From: a virus
IMG/VR virus record: IMGVR_UViG_3300043568_000433
Location: 1-54,577 of that record
Direction: 5' to 3' (one strand)
DNA: 54,577 nucleotides
Made by a program: the position numbers and the translations under genes
The notes under the pieces: generated by a model
The model's input: the letters and a program-made list of their open reading frames with translations, nothing else
What the model was told of the DNA's origin: nothing
Databases searched by the model: none
Part shown: piece by piece, positions 1-12,300 of the stretch
How the letters are laid out: every line of letters begins with the position of its first letter
How positions within the stretch are numbered: the first letter of the stretch is position 1

Positions 1-2106
1 CAACGGACCTGCGTATGGATCACCTATGATGTTGATATGTGACACCGCATTGTCAAAAGTCTGAGCGGCTATGTTTGGTCCATAGATATTACCGCTGATT
101 ATTGCGCTGCCAGAGTCTGGACCGCTGCCACTGGTTCCAATTCTAGTACTGGAGTTGCCTGTAACAAACAATCCAAATATACTGTCTCGGTAAACAAAAC
201 TATATGATGATCCTGTGCCAAATGCTGCTGCACCGTCGACTACAGTATTTCCACCGTTATAGGCAATCTCATTTAGGTATGAACTGTTAATATAGTTGCC
301 GCTGTCGTACTCATCTTCGCCACCATCACTGATATTGTTGTTTCTCCATACTACTGGAGCAGTTCCTGAACTGGTACTGCCATATGCTTCGCCGAGGCCG
401 CTAATGCTGTTAACTGTTATAGTAATGTTGTTGGCAGGTGTTGTACCACCAGTAATGTTGGCTCCCAGCAAGGTTATCACATCACCTACTACATAGTTAG
501 TTCCGTAACTGCTTATGCCGACATAAGTTTCATATTTGTACACAACGGCCACGCTAAATCCGCTACCTACATTATAGTTGGTGCCTGTGACTGGTCCGTA
601 AGTAAAAAATTCAGTACCTGCGGCTACGCCTTCCACACTCCAGTTCAATATCCCTTCTGAATCAACGCTGTTTACAGTTATGATACAGTCGTTAACACCG
701 TCAACGCCACCTAATGCACTACCTAAAATCTTGATCTTGTGTCCTGGTAGATAGTTAATGCCACCACTTATCACACCAGAACCGTTGTAAGTGCCATCGC
801 CTAAGTCTTGAATCTCAAATATCGCACCACTACCTTCTCTAACTGTAGTTGGGCCGCCATCGATTACGTTTATATTATTTTCAAAGAATTCAAAGTTAGT
901 GGCTACGCCGCCCACTGCTGTGACTAGGTCTGCGTAGGCAGCGTCAAATGCTGCCTTCATTTGATCCACTGTGCGGAATTCGCCTTCTGTCCCTTCAAAC
1001 AAGATCACAGTATCTATAACTTCTTCGGCAAATGCTGTAATGTCGCTAAGTGGTTTAGCCCCGTTGACATCGCCTATGATGACAAACATTGCCAGTATAT
1101 CACTAGAGCCTACACCTGACACTTGGAAGAAATCATCGTTGCTGTCATCTGTGATAGTGGTAGTTGTGGCCGCTGGTTTGTGTATGACTACTTTGGTAAC
1201 ATTTCGTGTGCTACTTTGACCGGTGTTAGTATGGAAACCACCGTAGGAAACTTGTAGTCCCTTGTAATCTGTGCCAGTCTCTGCTGGTACTGTGACTGTG
1301 GGCAATCCTTCGCCGCCACCCAATACCGAGTTACCTGCGCTGTCTTTAATATCGCCGCCTACCGGTAATGTTAAATCACCATCTGCGCCAAACGTCCAAC
1401 CGTGAGCAGTAGGAGTAGGACCACTGTAGGTATATATTTGAATATCTTTGTCAACAGCACCGTCTATGATAAATGCATCTGTTCCGTCAGCGGTGGCAAT
1501 TGTGGTGCCTTGTGGGAATGTTAATGCACCACTGTTGTTAAATGTCCAAGTATGAGCATCTGTACTGTAGTTTGTGGCAATAGTAGCGCCATTGTTGTCA
1601 ACCCACACCCACGAATCTTCATCCTTGCCTGCTGGGCTTGCTGGGCCTGCTGTGATACCAGCATAGTTGCCTGCTATGGTTTTTAGTGTAGCACCGTTGA
1701 TGATACTCTGATCTGGCAATACAACAACACCTGTGGTAGTTAGTTCTAGTCTATAATGCTGTGTTGGCTGTGTGATATCGCTACTGAATAGTTTATTAGT
1801 AACAACTTTGTCGTCGTCTGTTAAACTAAATCCTTCACCAAAGTCTCCAATAGATATTCCACCACCACCGGTTACAGTACTGGTTAAGGTGTTAGTTGTT
1901 GAATCGTATGCGAATGTAATCCCAGTATGATTGCCATTGACAAACAAGGGCGCAACACGATCCTGGGTTATGTTTTCAAGTTCCGGACCAGTGTATATGG
2001 TAGAGTTAACCATCCACTTTTCACCGTCCCATATATAAACAGCCCCATTAGGTGCTGTGTATAACTCACCATTAGCTGGATCTGTTGGAAATGTAATTGC
2101 TGTCAT
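1..2106 (-). CDS. Tail fibre/adhesin protein (3' end outside window)
   Basis: An open reading frame star­ting at the ATG at 2106 runs off the left edge, so the C-terminus is missing and at least 702 codons are present. The protein starts MTAITFPTDPANGELYTAPN, then shows W-x-F-x-x-(D/N/S)-G-x-L-T-(L/F)-P repeats (for example HTWTFNNSGALTFP and HGWTFGADGDLTLP) that also occur in the next upstream gene. Such repeats are typical of long phage fibre proteins, and binding to the host surface is inferred. An ATAAATA late-promoter box lies about 20 bases upstream of the ATG, overlapping the end of the preceding fibre gene, so it is probably expressed late. Confidence 0.75.
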   Translation of the reverse strand, partial: MTAITFPTDPANGELYTAPNGAVYIWDGEKWMVNSTIYTGPELENITQDRVAPLFVNGNHTGITFAYDSTTNTLTSTVTGGGGISIGDFGEGFSLTDDDKVVTNKLFSSDITQPTQHYRLELTTTGVVVLPDQSIINGATLKTIAGNYAGITAGPASPAGKDEDSWVWVDNNGATIATNYSTDAHTWTFNNSGALTFPQGTTIATADGTDAFIIDGAVDKDIQIYTYSGPTPTAHGWTFGADGDLTLPVGGDIKDSAGNSVLGGGEGLPTVTVPAETGTDYKGLQVSYGGFHTNTGQSSTRNVTKVVIHKPAATTTTITDDSNDDFFQVSGVGSSDILAMFVIIGDVNGAKPLSDITAFAEEVIDTVILFEGTEGEFRTVDQMKAAFDAAYADLVTAVGGVATNFEFFENNINVIDGGPTTVREGSGAIFEIQDLGDGTYNGSGVISGGINYLPGHKIKILGSALGGVDGVNDCIITVNSVDSEGILNWSVEGVAAGTEFFTYGPVTGTNYNVGSGFSVAVVYKYETYVGISSYGTNYVVGDVITLLGANITGGTTPANNITITVNSISGLGEAYGSTSSGTAPVVWRNNNISDGGEDEYDSGNYINSSYLNEIAYNGGNTVVDGAAAFGTGSSYSFVYRDSIFGLFVTGNSSTRIGTSGSGPDSGSAIISGNIYGPNIAAQTFDNAVSHINIIGDPYAGPL

Positions 2107-2126
2107 AATATTTTATCCTATTCTTA

Positions 2127-2133
2127 TATTTAT
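2127..2133 (-). promoter_or_regulatory. T4-type late promoter box
   Basis: ATAAATA on the minus strand, about 20 bases before the ATG at 2106. The T4 late consensus is TATAAATA. Similar boxes precede several other structural or secreted genes here. Confidence 0.5.
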
Positions 2134-2135
2134 TG

Positions 2136-5100
2136 TTACCAAGTACCTGCGCCGTGTGCCGTACGTTTCCAGATGTCTGTGGTGTCATTAACATAGTTTG
2201 CTGTACAATAATAGATGTACGTGGAATCAAATGCCAACATACCTGCTTGATCGCCGGCTGCTCCATAACTGTGTGCTGGGACTGCTACTTTCTGATAAGC
2301 TGTGGTCTGTACTGTGGCGTCTGGGAATGTAATCTGCCCACCTGATGCCAAAATCAATCTATCAGCATTGATATATTGAAAATAATCAATTGAGTTTGTA
2401 CTTCCGCCTGTGCCTGAAGATGATGCCAAAGTTGAGTTTGGTTTATCAAACACGCAGTTGAAAATTGAATAAAACCCTGATAAAGAAACTGGAGCAACGG
2501 CAGTTAATGCTGAAGTTAATATTTGGCAATTGGCTAAACTGACCACAGTTGAGGCACTAGATGTGACAGCGTTTGTGACAGCTGCAATTACTACGGCATC
2601 TACAACATTTAATGTTCCTGCAATTACCGATGGGGCAATACAAGACATACTATTTTTGATAATTACACTTGCACCAGCATTATTCACTGTTACAAAAGAT
2701 GGATTACCATCATTAATAGTCACAAGTCCATTGCCTGTTATATTACAAGCGGTGCCAATGTCACAGTTGTGTATATCAGTAAAAGTGGCATTTCCACTTT
2801 TAGTTAATGTTCCACTTATATTACAATTAATAATATTAGGAACTCCAACACCTGTACCAGCAGTAATGGTAAGATTTTCAATTGTTAATCCTGTAATTGT
2901 ACAGCCCACAGATGTACTGACTGTTCCAATAATCGCAGTATTCCCACCCAATGGTTCAAATGTGGTTAAGACTGTGTATTGAACTGTTATTGTTGGGCTT
3001 TCAGTATAGGTGCCTGGGTGAATAATAATTGTTCTACGTTGCCCACTTATCAAAGTCAACGCCTTGGTGATGGATGCTACTGGTTTAAGCAGGTCGCCAT
3101 TACCACTGGTGTCGTTACCGTCAGTTTGACTAACGTGGATTTCATAGTCATATCCAGTAAAGATACCTGGGTAGGCTGTGCTTTGAACTGTGTTGTCGGG
3201 GAATGTTAAACCGCCCGTTGTGCCAAACTGCCATTGCTTACCAACTGCTGTGCCTGTAATAGTAGTAGTCAATATCCCTCCACCACCGTTTATTGTGGCA
3301 ACCGTGATTTGTATATCATTGGCAGGTGTAGTACCACCAAGTTCATTGCCTGGAATTTTGAACCAGTTGCCCGGGTTAAACCCATTACCAATACCAGTGA
3401 CATCAACAGTATAAGTGCCGTTTTGATTGGCTGTCACTGTACAGGCAAAATATTGTGCGTTGGACGAAGGTGTAAACATTCGTGTGACATTTGCATTCAA
3501 TGCTTCCCAATAGGCTTGATTAAATGTGTAAGTTGTTGTTGAATGGGTTGCTATGTTTAATGCTGTTTCATTTGTAAGAATAGAACTATCTGCGGGCAAT
3601 GTTAATGCACCATCTGTGCCAAATCTCCAGAGCTTAAAGCTCTCAACTGAGTTAGCAAAAATAGAAAACTCTCGCTCACTGGTTATTGCTAACCCAGTTG
3701 CATTTTCCCCAATCGTTCCATTTGAATCTCCTGGTAGTGTTAATGTACCATCCGTGCCAAATCCCCAAGTCTTATAGTCACCGTCCGCCTGCTGTTTTGC
3801 GCGAATAACAACATCGCCAGACATTGTAATGCTACTGAGGCCTGGATTAGTTAGACGTATATTATTATGCCACGATTCAATCAGCTGTAGAAAGGGCAGT
3901 TGTATAATACCCTTTCTATGAGTTGGATTGCCGGTGCCCTCTTCGATGTTGTCAAATGCCCATACGACTGGATAATCTGGTTGGGCAGGATCATTGGCCC
4001 AAATCCCAACACCGGTAGTACCCTCTATATTGCCTTGAGATAATACTAAGTGTCCGTAATTATCAAGAGTCGCTGTGTGAACACCGTTGACTAAACTATT
4101 TACACTGCCAGTCCATGCCGTAGTTTGAACTGTGCTATCTGGGAATGTCAATGCACCATCGTTGCTAAATGTCCAACGCTGTAGTGTAGGGCCAGCAGGA
4201 TCAATGTCGATGTTGATGTTGCCCAGGCTCCTGATGTCACCTGGGATTCGTAAACTTCCATCTCCGGCGAATTGCCAACTATGGCTCACATCTTGGTCAT
4301 TGAGTAATCCTATGTTAAGTCCAGTAACGCCAGCATATATGCCAGCAGTCTGTACATCTTCTCCAACAGGAAGTTGATTATTTCCCGCAGTCCACTCCAC
4401 GACTAATTGATTCAGACCAGTGTGAACTATATAAAGACTACCGTTGGGACTGGTGTTAGTAATCTCGGCGTGACCGTTAGCACCACCAAATCTAAGGCCG
4501 ACTGGAGTTGTCAAATTACCATCTGTGTCAAACGTCCACTCATTCTCATTGGCAAGTATACTGATGTTGCTACTTGTTCTTGTTGAATAATTTGGACTCT
4601 CAACTGAATATGGTGCTGATTCTAGAGGAAGGTTAGCATCAAATGTTAATTCTAAAATTGTGTTGCCTTCTACATATTCGGCGGCAAGTACTGTGTAGTA
4701 ATCGGTTGTGCCGTCAGGATTAAATTGCCAGTCAACTAGGCCTGTGGCATCCATAGCGTCTTTCAAACTTTGTGGAGTAGTATCCATCCAGAACCCAGCT
4801 GTCTTAGCGTTGATGTCTGCACGAATCCATCCTGGGATATCAGTGAGTCTAGTACCAACTTCTGGAGTTGTTAGCGTTTGAATAACACCGCCCACTGGTA
4901 ATGTTAATTCACCGGCGTCACCAAAAGTCCAGGCGTCGTCAATTATGCCAGCACCAGGGGTTGTGGTTTTTATCAGTACCTTACTATTGTAGCCATCAAT
5001 CTCAACGACTGCGGTTTTCCCACCTCCACCATCTACGTTTAGTTGTAGGTTGTCAAATCCCTTAATGGCTTTGTTGCCGGGAACAGATAAATCGCCAGCA

Positions 5101-6374
5101 TTACTAAAATTCCAAGTATGCCCCGCTACTTGAATATCTAAGTAGATTGGTTCTAGTGCTGACCCTAATGCCAACCATGCAGTTCGTACTGATTGAGCAA
5201 GCGGTATCCATTCTGGTCGTATAGCAGGATCAGTAGATAATAGCAATGCATTGTAAGAGTTTGGTCCTGCTGGCCAGCCATCGCCTTCATAGCTGTCTGC
5301 CGCAAATGCCGCGTTCAACTGTTCTCTACTATTATCATAGGCGAGTTCTAAATCTTGTAACACACTGATGTCACCAACTGCTACAGTTGCCGAGTCTGGC
5401 AATGTTAGTTTACCATCTGTGCCAAACTTCCAAGTGTATTGGTCAATGCCGCTTAGTGTACGAACGAATACAGATTTGTTTGATGAGCCTAACACTATAC
5501 CAGGATCAGTATTGTCATTTAAAGTTATAACACCATCTTGTAATACTATAGTTCCCGGAACTGTTAGCATACCTATTTCATCTAATACAAGTTCTGAAGT
5601 ACCGTTAACTAATCTATCAGTAATGCCGGTAATGCTAACAGCACTGACCCACTGATTGTTATAGTACACATACAGGTTGCCGTCATTCATGTTCCACCAG
5701 ACGTTACCTTCTGTAAGTGGATTTGGCGCACTTAAAGAAAATTGTACTTGCGTTCCTGGATCGCCTTGCGGCCCTGGATCGCCATTAGTGCCATTAATTC
5801 CAGCTAGCCCTCTAGGTCCTTGCTCGCCTTGTGGTCCCGTTTCACCGTTTGTTCCATTCGTTCCGTTTGTGCCAGGATCGCCTTGATCACCCTTAATGCC
5901 ACGTGGTCCTTGTGCGCCAACTTCACCTTGAATTCCTTGTGCTCCGTCAAGGCCGTTTGCACCAGCATCTCCTTGATCACCTTTTAATCCACGTGGTCCA
6001 ACTTCTCCTTGCGCACCAGTTTCTCCCGTAAACCCGCGAGGTCCAATATCTCCTGTGTTGCCTTTGAGACCTCTGATTCCGGCTGGACCTTCTAGACCTT
6101 GTGGTCCAATTTCACCTTGCGGTCCTTGTACTCCTGCATTCGCACTGGTCCACACACCTGAATAGTAAACATACAGATTACCATCGGTTGTATCCCACCA
6201 CAAATCGCCTTCGCCTGGCGATACTGGCGGACTTGCTGATGTACTAACTACGCCAGTTGCAATTACACTACTGTAAAGTTCAGTAAAGTTGTCATTTACT
6301 TTGTCAAAAGCTGTACGCAACGGATCGCCATTGCCACTATCTGCTGTACCTAAATTTATTGATTGTTGTGACAT
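2136..6374 (-). CDS. Collagen-like tail fibre protein with beta-helix region
   Basis: A 1412-residue protein. The N-terminus (SGNGDPLRTAFDKVNDNF) is a virion-attachment-type motif shared with the neighbouring 2588-aa fibre. Two WW(D/N)xxDGNLYVYY modules (about residues 60 and 230) flank a collagen-like Gly-X-Y stretch of about 125 residues, which would form a trimeric stalk. The middle holds many W-x-F-x-x-x-G-x-L-T-L-P repeats, as in the downstream gene. Near residues 1080-1300 is a Ser/Thr/Asn-rich region starting ISQTDGN-like (HVSQTDGND...PVASITKAL) that resembles right-handed beta-helix adhesins. It sits 14 bases downstream of the giant fibre gene, so they are probably co-transcribed. The exact role (long fibre, short fibre or baseplate adhesin) cannot be fixed. 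Confidence 0.8.
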   Translation of the reverse strand: MSQQSINLGTADSGNGDPLRTAFDKVNDNFTELYSSVIATGVVSTSASPPVSPGEGDLWWDTTDGNLYVYYSGVWTSANAGVQGPQGEIGPQGLEGPAGIRGLKGNTGDIGPRGFTGETGAQGEVGPRGLKGDQGDAGANGLDGAQGIQGEVGAQGPRGIKGDQGDPGTNGTNGTNGETGPQGEQGPRGLAGINGTNGDPGPQGDPGTQVQFSLSAPNPLTEGNVWWNMNDGNLYVYYNNQWVSAVSITGITDRLVNGTSELVLDEIGMLTVPGTIVLQDGVITLNDNTDPGIVLGSSNKSVFVRTLSGIDQYTWKFGTDGKLTLPDSATVAVGDISVLQDLELAYDNSREQLNAAFAADSYEGDGWPAGPNSYNALLLSTDPAIRPEWIPLAQSVRTAWLALGSALEPIYLDIQVAGHTWNFSNAGDLSVPGNKAIKGFDNLQLNVDGGGGKTAVVEIDGYNSKVLIKTTTPGAGIIDDAWTFGDAGELTLPVGGVIQTLTTPEVGTRLTDIPGWIRADINAKTAGFWMDTTPQSLKDAMDATGLVDWQFNPDGTTDYYTVLAAEYVEGNTILELTFDANLPLESAPYSVESPNYSTRTSSNISILANENEWTFDTDGNLTTPVGLRFGGANGHAEITNTSPNGSLYIVHTGLNQLVVEWTAGNNQLPVGEDVQTAGIYAGVTGLNIGLLNDQDVSHSWQFAGDGSLRIPGDIRSLGNINIDIDPAGPTLQRWTFSNDGALTFPDSTVQTTAWTGSVNSLVNGVHTATLDNYGHLVLSQGNIEGTTGVGIWANDPAQPDYPVVWAFDNIEEGTGNPTHRKGIIQLPFLQLIESWHNNIRLTNPGLSSITMSGDVVIRAKQQADGDYKTWGFGTDGTLTLPGDSNGTIGENATGLAITSEREFSIFANSVESFKLWRFGTDGALTLPADSSILTNETALNIATHSTTTYTFNQAYWEALNANVTRMFTPSSNAQYFACTVTANQNGTYTVDVTGIGNGFNPGNWFKIPGNELGGTTPANDIQITVATINGGGGILTTTITGTAVGKQWQFGTTGGLTFPDNTVQSTAYPGIFTGYDYEIHVSQTDGNDTSGNGDLLKPVASITKALTLISGQRRTIIIHPGTYTESPTITVQYTVLTTFEPLGGNTAIIGTVSTSVGCTITGLTIENLTITAGTGVGVPNIINCNISGTLTKSGNATFTDIHNCDIGTACNITGNGLVTINDGNPSFVTVNNAGASVIIKNSMSCIAPSVIAGTLNVVDAVVIAAVTNAVTSSASTVVSLANCQILTSALTAVAPVSLSGFYSIFNCVFDKPNSTLASSSGTGGSTNSIDYFQYINADRLILASGGQITFPDATVQTTAYQKVAVPAHSYGAAGDQAGMLAFDSTYIYYCTANYVNDTTDIWKRTAHGAGTW

Positions 6375-6388
6375 TGTTATTTCCTATA

Positions 6389-9300
6389 TTAAGCGAATGT
6401 AGCATCTAAGTTATACCAGTCGCCACCTACCCCACTAGTTGCTCCCAGTCCGCAAATGAATTCCAATCCAGCACCGGGGACAATGGGAGCTGCACTAGGA
6501 TCATCGGCAGCGCCGCCATTAATAGTAGCGCCGGCTTCTGGGTATATTGCCAGGTCGTTTAATCCATTATTTCTAATAAAGATTTTATATCCTGCCACAG
6601 CCACAGGCAATTGAACCTTGCCGCCCAGCGGGCATACAGTAATTATGTTAATATCTTTTGAGATTAACGTACCAGTGCCAGTAGTGATAGCTGTCACTGA
6701 ACTATTAACACTAAATTGAGCGTGCCCACTTATGCTTAAACTGGTCAACGTGCCCACACTGGTCAAACTAGAATTTATCACAGTACTTGCCAATGTAGTT
6801 CCAGTTAGTGAATTAGCATCCCCATCAGGAATTACAAGTTCATTCCATACCGGTGGAAACCCGGTACCTTGACTTTTTAGATACCTACCCGATGTTCCAG
6901 GCGCTAAGAATGTGGTGGCATCAACAGCACTTTGATAAGGAATATAACCAACTAATCCGCCTGCCAAGTTAGTGGCTGTTGTTGCTGATGAAGCTGTGCC
7001 AGTTAAATTGCCTATAAATGTAGTAGCATATACCGTATTGAATTTGTTAGCACTGTTACCTAAATTACTTGTTGCATCTGTTTTAACTATACTACTTGCT
7101 GCCGCTGTTTGACTTACACTTTGTACACCCAAGTACACAACAGTATCTATATTTGAAACTGTGGGACTAGTTGGTTCCACTGTAAATGACAAGTCGTTAG
7201 CGGGTGTTGCGCCACCCAATAACAAACCTGACACAAACAACTGATCACCTTCAGCATAACCCTGCCCGCCGTATGTCACCGCAACACCAGAATATGATCC
7301 GCCACTGCGACCCACAGTTACTCTTGCTCCAACACCACTGCCTGAAATACCGCTTACTGGAATATCCAAGAAATCTCCAGAGCCGCTTATGGCAACACCT
7401 GCTATGGTAATAAAACTAGATGACGTTTTTAAACTGTTGACTCGACGAGTCATTACAAAAGCACCGTCATCCACTGCGGTAAACAAACTGTTAATACCAT
7501 TCTGAACAATGCCACTGGCTGAAACTTCTTGAACAGATGCCGCTGAGCCAGTCAAGTTTCCTAAAATAGTACCTGCTGCAACGTCTTGTATTTCTGCGTA
7601 GACAATGCCTTTGTCTTTAATAGTAACAGCACCAGCTGTAACACTAAAGTTGTCTGTGCTAAAACTTGCTTTACCTAACGCACTATCTGTTGCAGTATCT
7701 ACATAGGCAGTCACGTTGGTTAAGGCAAGTTTAGTTTGCTCAATAGCAGCAATGGCACTAACGTCAGCATTAACTATTACACCTGGTTGTATTTGTAAAT
7801 TAATACTGCTATTGTCTAATCCAATTACCGTAGCACCGGTCAAATGATCTGCTGCCACTGTCAAGAACTTGGCTCGTGTCACTCCATCGAAACGGTTTGA
7901 CACAGGAGTTGTTCCTGAATATTGAAATACTTCACTGTCAATTTTTATAAAACCTGAAATTGGAAATCCAGTGATGTCCACTATGGTAATAGTACTGGCA
8001 GTACTTGCAAGCAGATAATCAGCAGTTATGGTAGACATATTTGAACTGGTAAATGTTCCTCCGATGTCTCCACTTAAACTGGTACTAACTACATGCTTGC
8101 CAGCACCAGTAAACGCCATGATGTCTCCAGCACCGGGAGTCATTAGATTAACTTCTTTCAGTTCTGTCAATTGATCGAATGCTGCAACCTGTAAGTCCAC
8201 ATAGGCTTTTGAAGTAGCTTCATCGTTACTTATTGGTGTAAGCGATAGATTGAAAATTCTGTGGTTTGAGCCACCGCCGCCCATATCCAAATCAGCACTC
8301 AGTTGTGGGCTGTTGTACACTGATAAGAATCCACCAGTCAATGTTGGAATTCTATCAGCTGCAGGCACAATGGCACCACCGTGTGTGTAGCCTAATCTCT
8401 TGTCAATATAACTTCTAATAGCACTTTCTACGGGTACCGTATCGTCGGCATTGTCAGTCATGGTAGAATCCGTTGAGAATTCTTTCACAACCGTACCACG
8501 TTTGAACCCAATACCGTCTAAGTTACTCAAGGCAATACTTGCCGCAAATGTAACTGTTCCAGTTCCTTGGTCAACAGTAAAGAACTTACCAACACGGAAA
8601 ATACCAAATTGATCTGTACTTACGTAGAATACACGACCTGAAGTTTCTTCTACAGCTTCGTTAGCTCTTATAGGAGTTTGCGTTGGAGCACCCAACAAGT
8701 TATTTGGATAATTGGTGGTATTAAAACCACCACTACCTATATCTAAGAAGTCATGACCTGTGGCACGACATGTACTGATATTAACAGTAACTTCACCCGG
8801 AGAGCTTGCTTGTAAACTTGCTCTCAATGTAGTGCTTCTTGTTTCTGTGAATACAGTTCGTATACCAGTGGCAGTTGGATCAGTGGTTGGATCTATAATA
8901 GTTCCAGCACCCCATGCCTTGGGACTGGATTGAATGGTTATGTGTGCGGGTATAGGACCAGCTGCAACTACATATCCTGTAACAACGTGCATTCTACCAT
9001 CCCAACAGAATACCTTATCTCCAGCATTCAGTTTGGCCTTGGTTGAATCACTGGTTATTTCTACCACAGCAATCTTTACATCGCCCACTGCACTTCCGTA
9101 ACCACCTGTTAACATGGTAGGATCAGTTTGAATAATTACATGATCGAAACTGTTATCAAATGATAGGATAGCCTGATCACCATAACTGATACTGCCAACC
9201 GCAGTCGTTCCAGCTGACACAGCAGTACCACTATTTAAATAACTAAATTCAGTTGGACTAACATATGTCACTGACACTGATGTAGTTGTGTTGAATGAGG

Positions 9301-12300
9301 TATTAGCAAGTCCATCCACTGTGGTTATGGTAATATTCACACTTGTACCGCTAGTCAAGCCATGAGGTGTAGTTGTGGTAATAGTTGCCGTACTTACCAC
9401 ACGCTCGACATATTGTACAGTTCGAGTTGTTAGTAAACTTTCGCCAGTGGGATAAGACAATTGATATGAAAGTGTTCTGTAAACAGTTCCTTGTAAATCA
9501 GCATTTGTAAATTCCAATGCCGTGCTGGGTCGCACTGGTCTAACTCTTTCAACTCCAGTAAACCTAAAGTTTTGTAGTCCACGTATTGTAACAATTTGAT
9601 TATTGTCTAATGGAGCATTTAGTCCTGAACCACTAGCAGTGTTTAAATTTAATTTTACGACTGTTCTAGCTTCTTTCGCGGTACCAGTTCCACTACCTAT
9701 TCCTGTGGCAATAAATGTTACACCAATAGTGTTAGTTGCTGCGCCGCTGGCTGTAAAGTTTGGACTAGCGTCCAGCGTTAAAATAGTATATCGATAGCCG
9801 ATAACAAATGAGCCGGGTGTAACGATTGCGCCACTCGGCCCAACACCTTCACCGTAGTCTGTGGTTGTTTCTATATTGCTTATTTCGTAACGATCAATGT
9901 TGCCCAAGAATGTTCCTGTAATAGTACATAGTGTACCTGCACTTGGAGACTCTGCAGCCGTTGCCATGGCAACACCCTTAACGGTGGGCCACACACCAGC
10001 AGGACTTACACTGTATAATCCACCATCGGATACTGAAACACTAGTAACACCACCACCACCGTTGACAGTTTCAATTCTTAGTCTTGCTACAGTACCACCT
10101 GGATATAATGTACCTCCAACTATGGTAATAAAATCTCCTGCGGCGTACCCTGATCCAGCTGCTGCTATGGTAACGTTGTTAGGTAACGTAGTGGTATTGG
10201 CAATAAGGCTAGACTTTTTATTACTGTGATCCACTTCGAGTTCACTGACATTATAGATGGAAGGCTGAATAGTTAGTCCAGCGTAGGTATAAAAATCAAT
10301 ATAGACGCTTTCTTCATCTGCTAAATTCTTACTGGCAAACGAACCTTCGGAATATACCCTAGCATTTTGTACCATGGTATCACCGAGTACAACTGGATCA
10401 GGTACTTCATTTGGATCCGAACCTGCAGCACGTAATCCGTATTCTCCGTTACAGCTAGAGCCGTTTAAACTTCGAATTTGTCCACCATTAAGCGCATAGT
10501 AACTGGTCCAGTTATAGTATGTGAATACGCTAACTGCTTCAGCAATTCCGTTATTGGTACAAACAAGTCCATAACCCAAGTCATTAACCTGTGTAAAGTC
10601 ATTGGACAACATACTTCTATTACCAGCAGTTTCTATTATAATGCTAACAGGCACGGTGTAGGCTGGTGAATAAGGAGTGGCAATGTCAAGCAGTACTGTA
10701 CAAGTGCCGGTGCTACGATTGTAGCTTTCAACAGCATTGATTTGATAACGAGCACCGTTAATATAAAAACTGTTAGGAACTTGAGGTGCTCTTACAATGA
10801 GTCCGTCCAACAATAGTTCTGTAACAGAATTCTTTCCAATAATTCTTGCTGGTAAGTTACCATTAAATCCGTCGATAAACATGCCGCCGCGGAATGCTTT
10901 TTTATTAACACTGCCACTTAGACTTGTTAAGGTTTGGAAATAAGGCGATTTAGTCTGTATTTGACCTTCTGGATCAAGTACACACATGAATCCGCCGTGT
11001 CCTTGAGCAGTGATGTTTCTCAAAATTGTTCCGTCATTCAACATGAACACATCCATGTCTTTGTTCTGCTTTGGAGGATTATTAACACCCACAATGGTAT
11101 TGATAATACCATTAACAAGATCTGCCACCTGTATGTTAGCACCAACTTCACTAGTGCCTCCACTGGTATTTTGTGTGATGGGAGTGACTATTCCGCCAAC
11201 TGTTCCTGATATATTTCGTTTACCAACTGTGGCTCCACTGCCTGCCGGCACACTAGGAGTCGCAATAGTAGTTTTTGGCAGTATCAATTGAACAAGTTCG
11301 TTGATGTAATTGATACCATCAAGCGTTTCTGTCAATTGAGTTGTTATGGCAATTAAAGCACTGGCGTTTCTTCTATAGGCCTGTGCTGCCGCAATGGTTC
11401 TAGTAGTTCCACCATTGGTGATATCGTATACCAATGCGTCAACAATGTAGCCAACATCGCGGGCACACAATGTTTGATTGTAACTGGCGGCAAATGTCGT
11501 GCCATATTTGGCATTGATATACAGTACAGTCTCTACTTGTATAAAAGATTTGTTATTGTTTAACAAACTGGCAGCGTTGGTCCTACCTGAAGATTTTAAA
11601 ATACTGTCATCAAAGATGCCACTAACACCACTAGGGTCTGTTAGGTAATGATATCCGAAGTTTGTGTTGGTAGGAGCAAGTCCAGAACTATTTAATCCTC
11701 GTACTGTGGCACCTAAAAGTGTGACACTTGGAGCATGACCAATTTCAAATTCGGTGGTGCTTATAATTCTTGTCACGGTAGTTGCTGGAGAAAATGATCC
11801 TGTTCCAGCAGTAACATACATGTACATTCCAGTTTCTAATCCTGTTGTACTAGACACTGTAACTTTGTAATAGGCAGGACTTCCCACATACTCTGTATTT
11901 GCAGGAACAAAGCTACTGGCCGCACTGGCCGCAGAAGTATACGTTCTGGTCATAGCGTCGAAAGTACTGTCTCTATAAAAATACATTGCTGCCCATGGGC
12001 TGGTACTTACACCTGGAGCTGGTCTGATAATTACACGTCGGAATTCGTCGCCTTTGATAGACACGTTGGTAGGCACACGAATAGGCATCTGTTCGTAGTA
12101 AATACCACTTTCTACTCTGACGGTAATTTGTAATTCAGGAACAGGCTGACCAAATTCTAGTGGTTCGTCATCTAAAAATTCTAATGCTGTGCCGTTGCCG
12201 CTTAGGCCGTATTGTACAATATTTGTAATACTGGCTACTAGTCTAGTTATCAATGTTCCGGCAGCTGCTTCTCCTGCTGTGCCTAGGGTGTTTTGTGTAC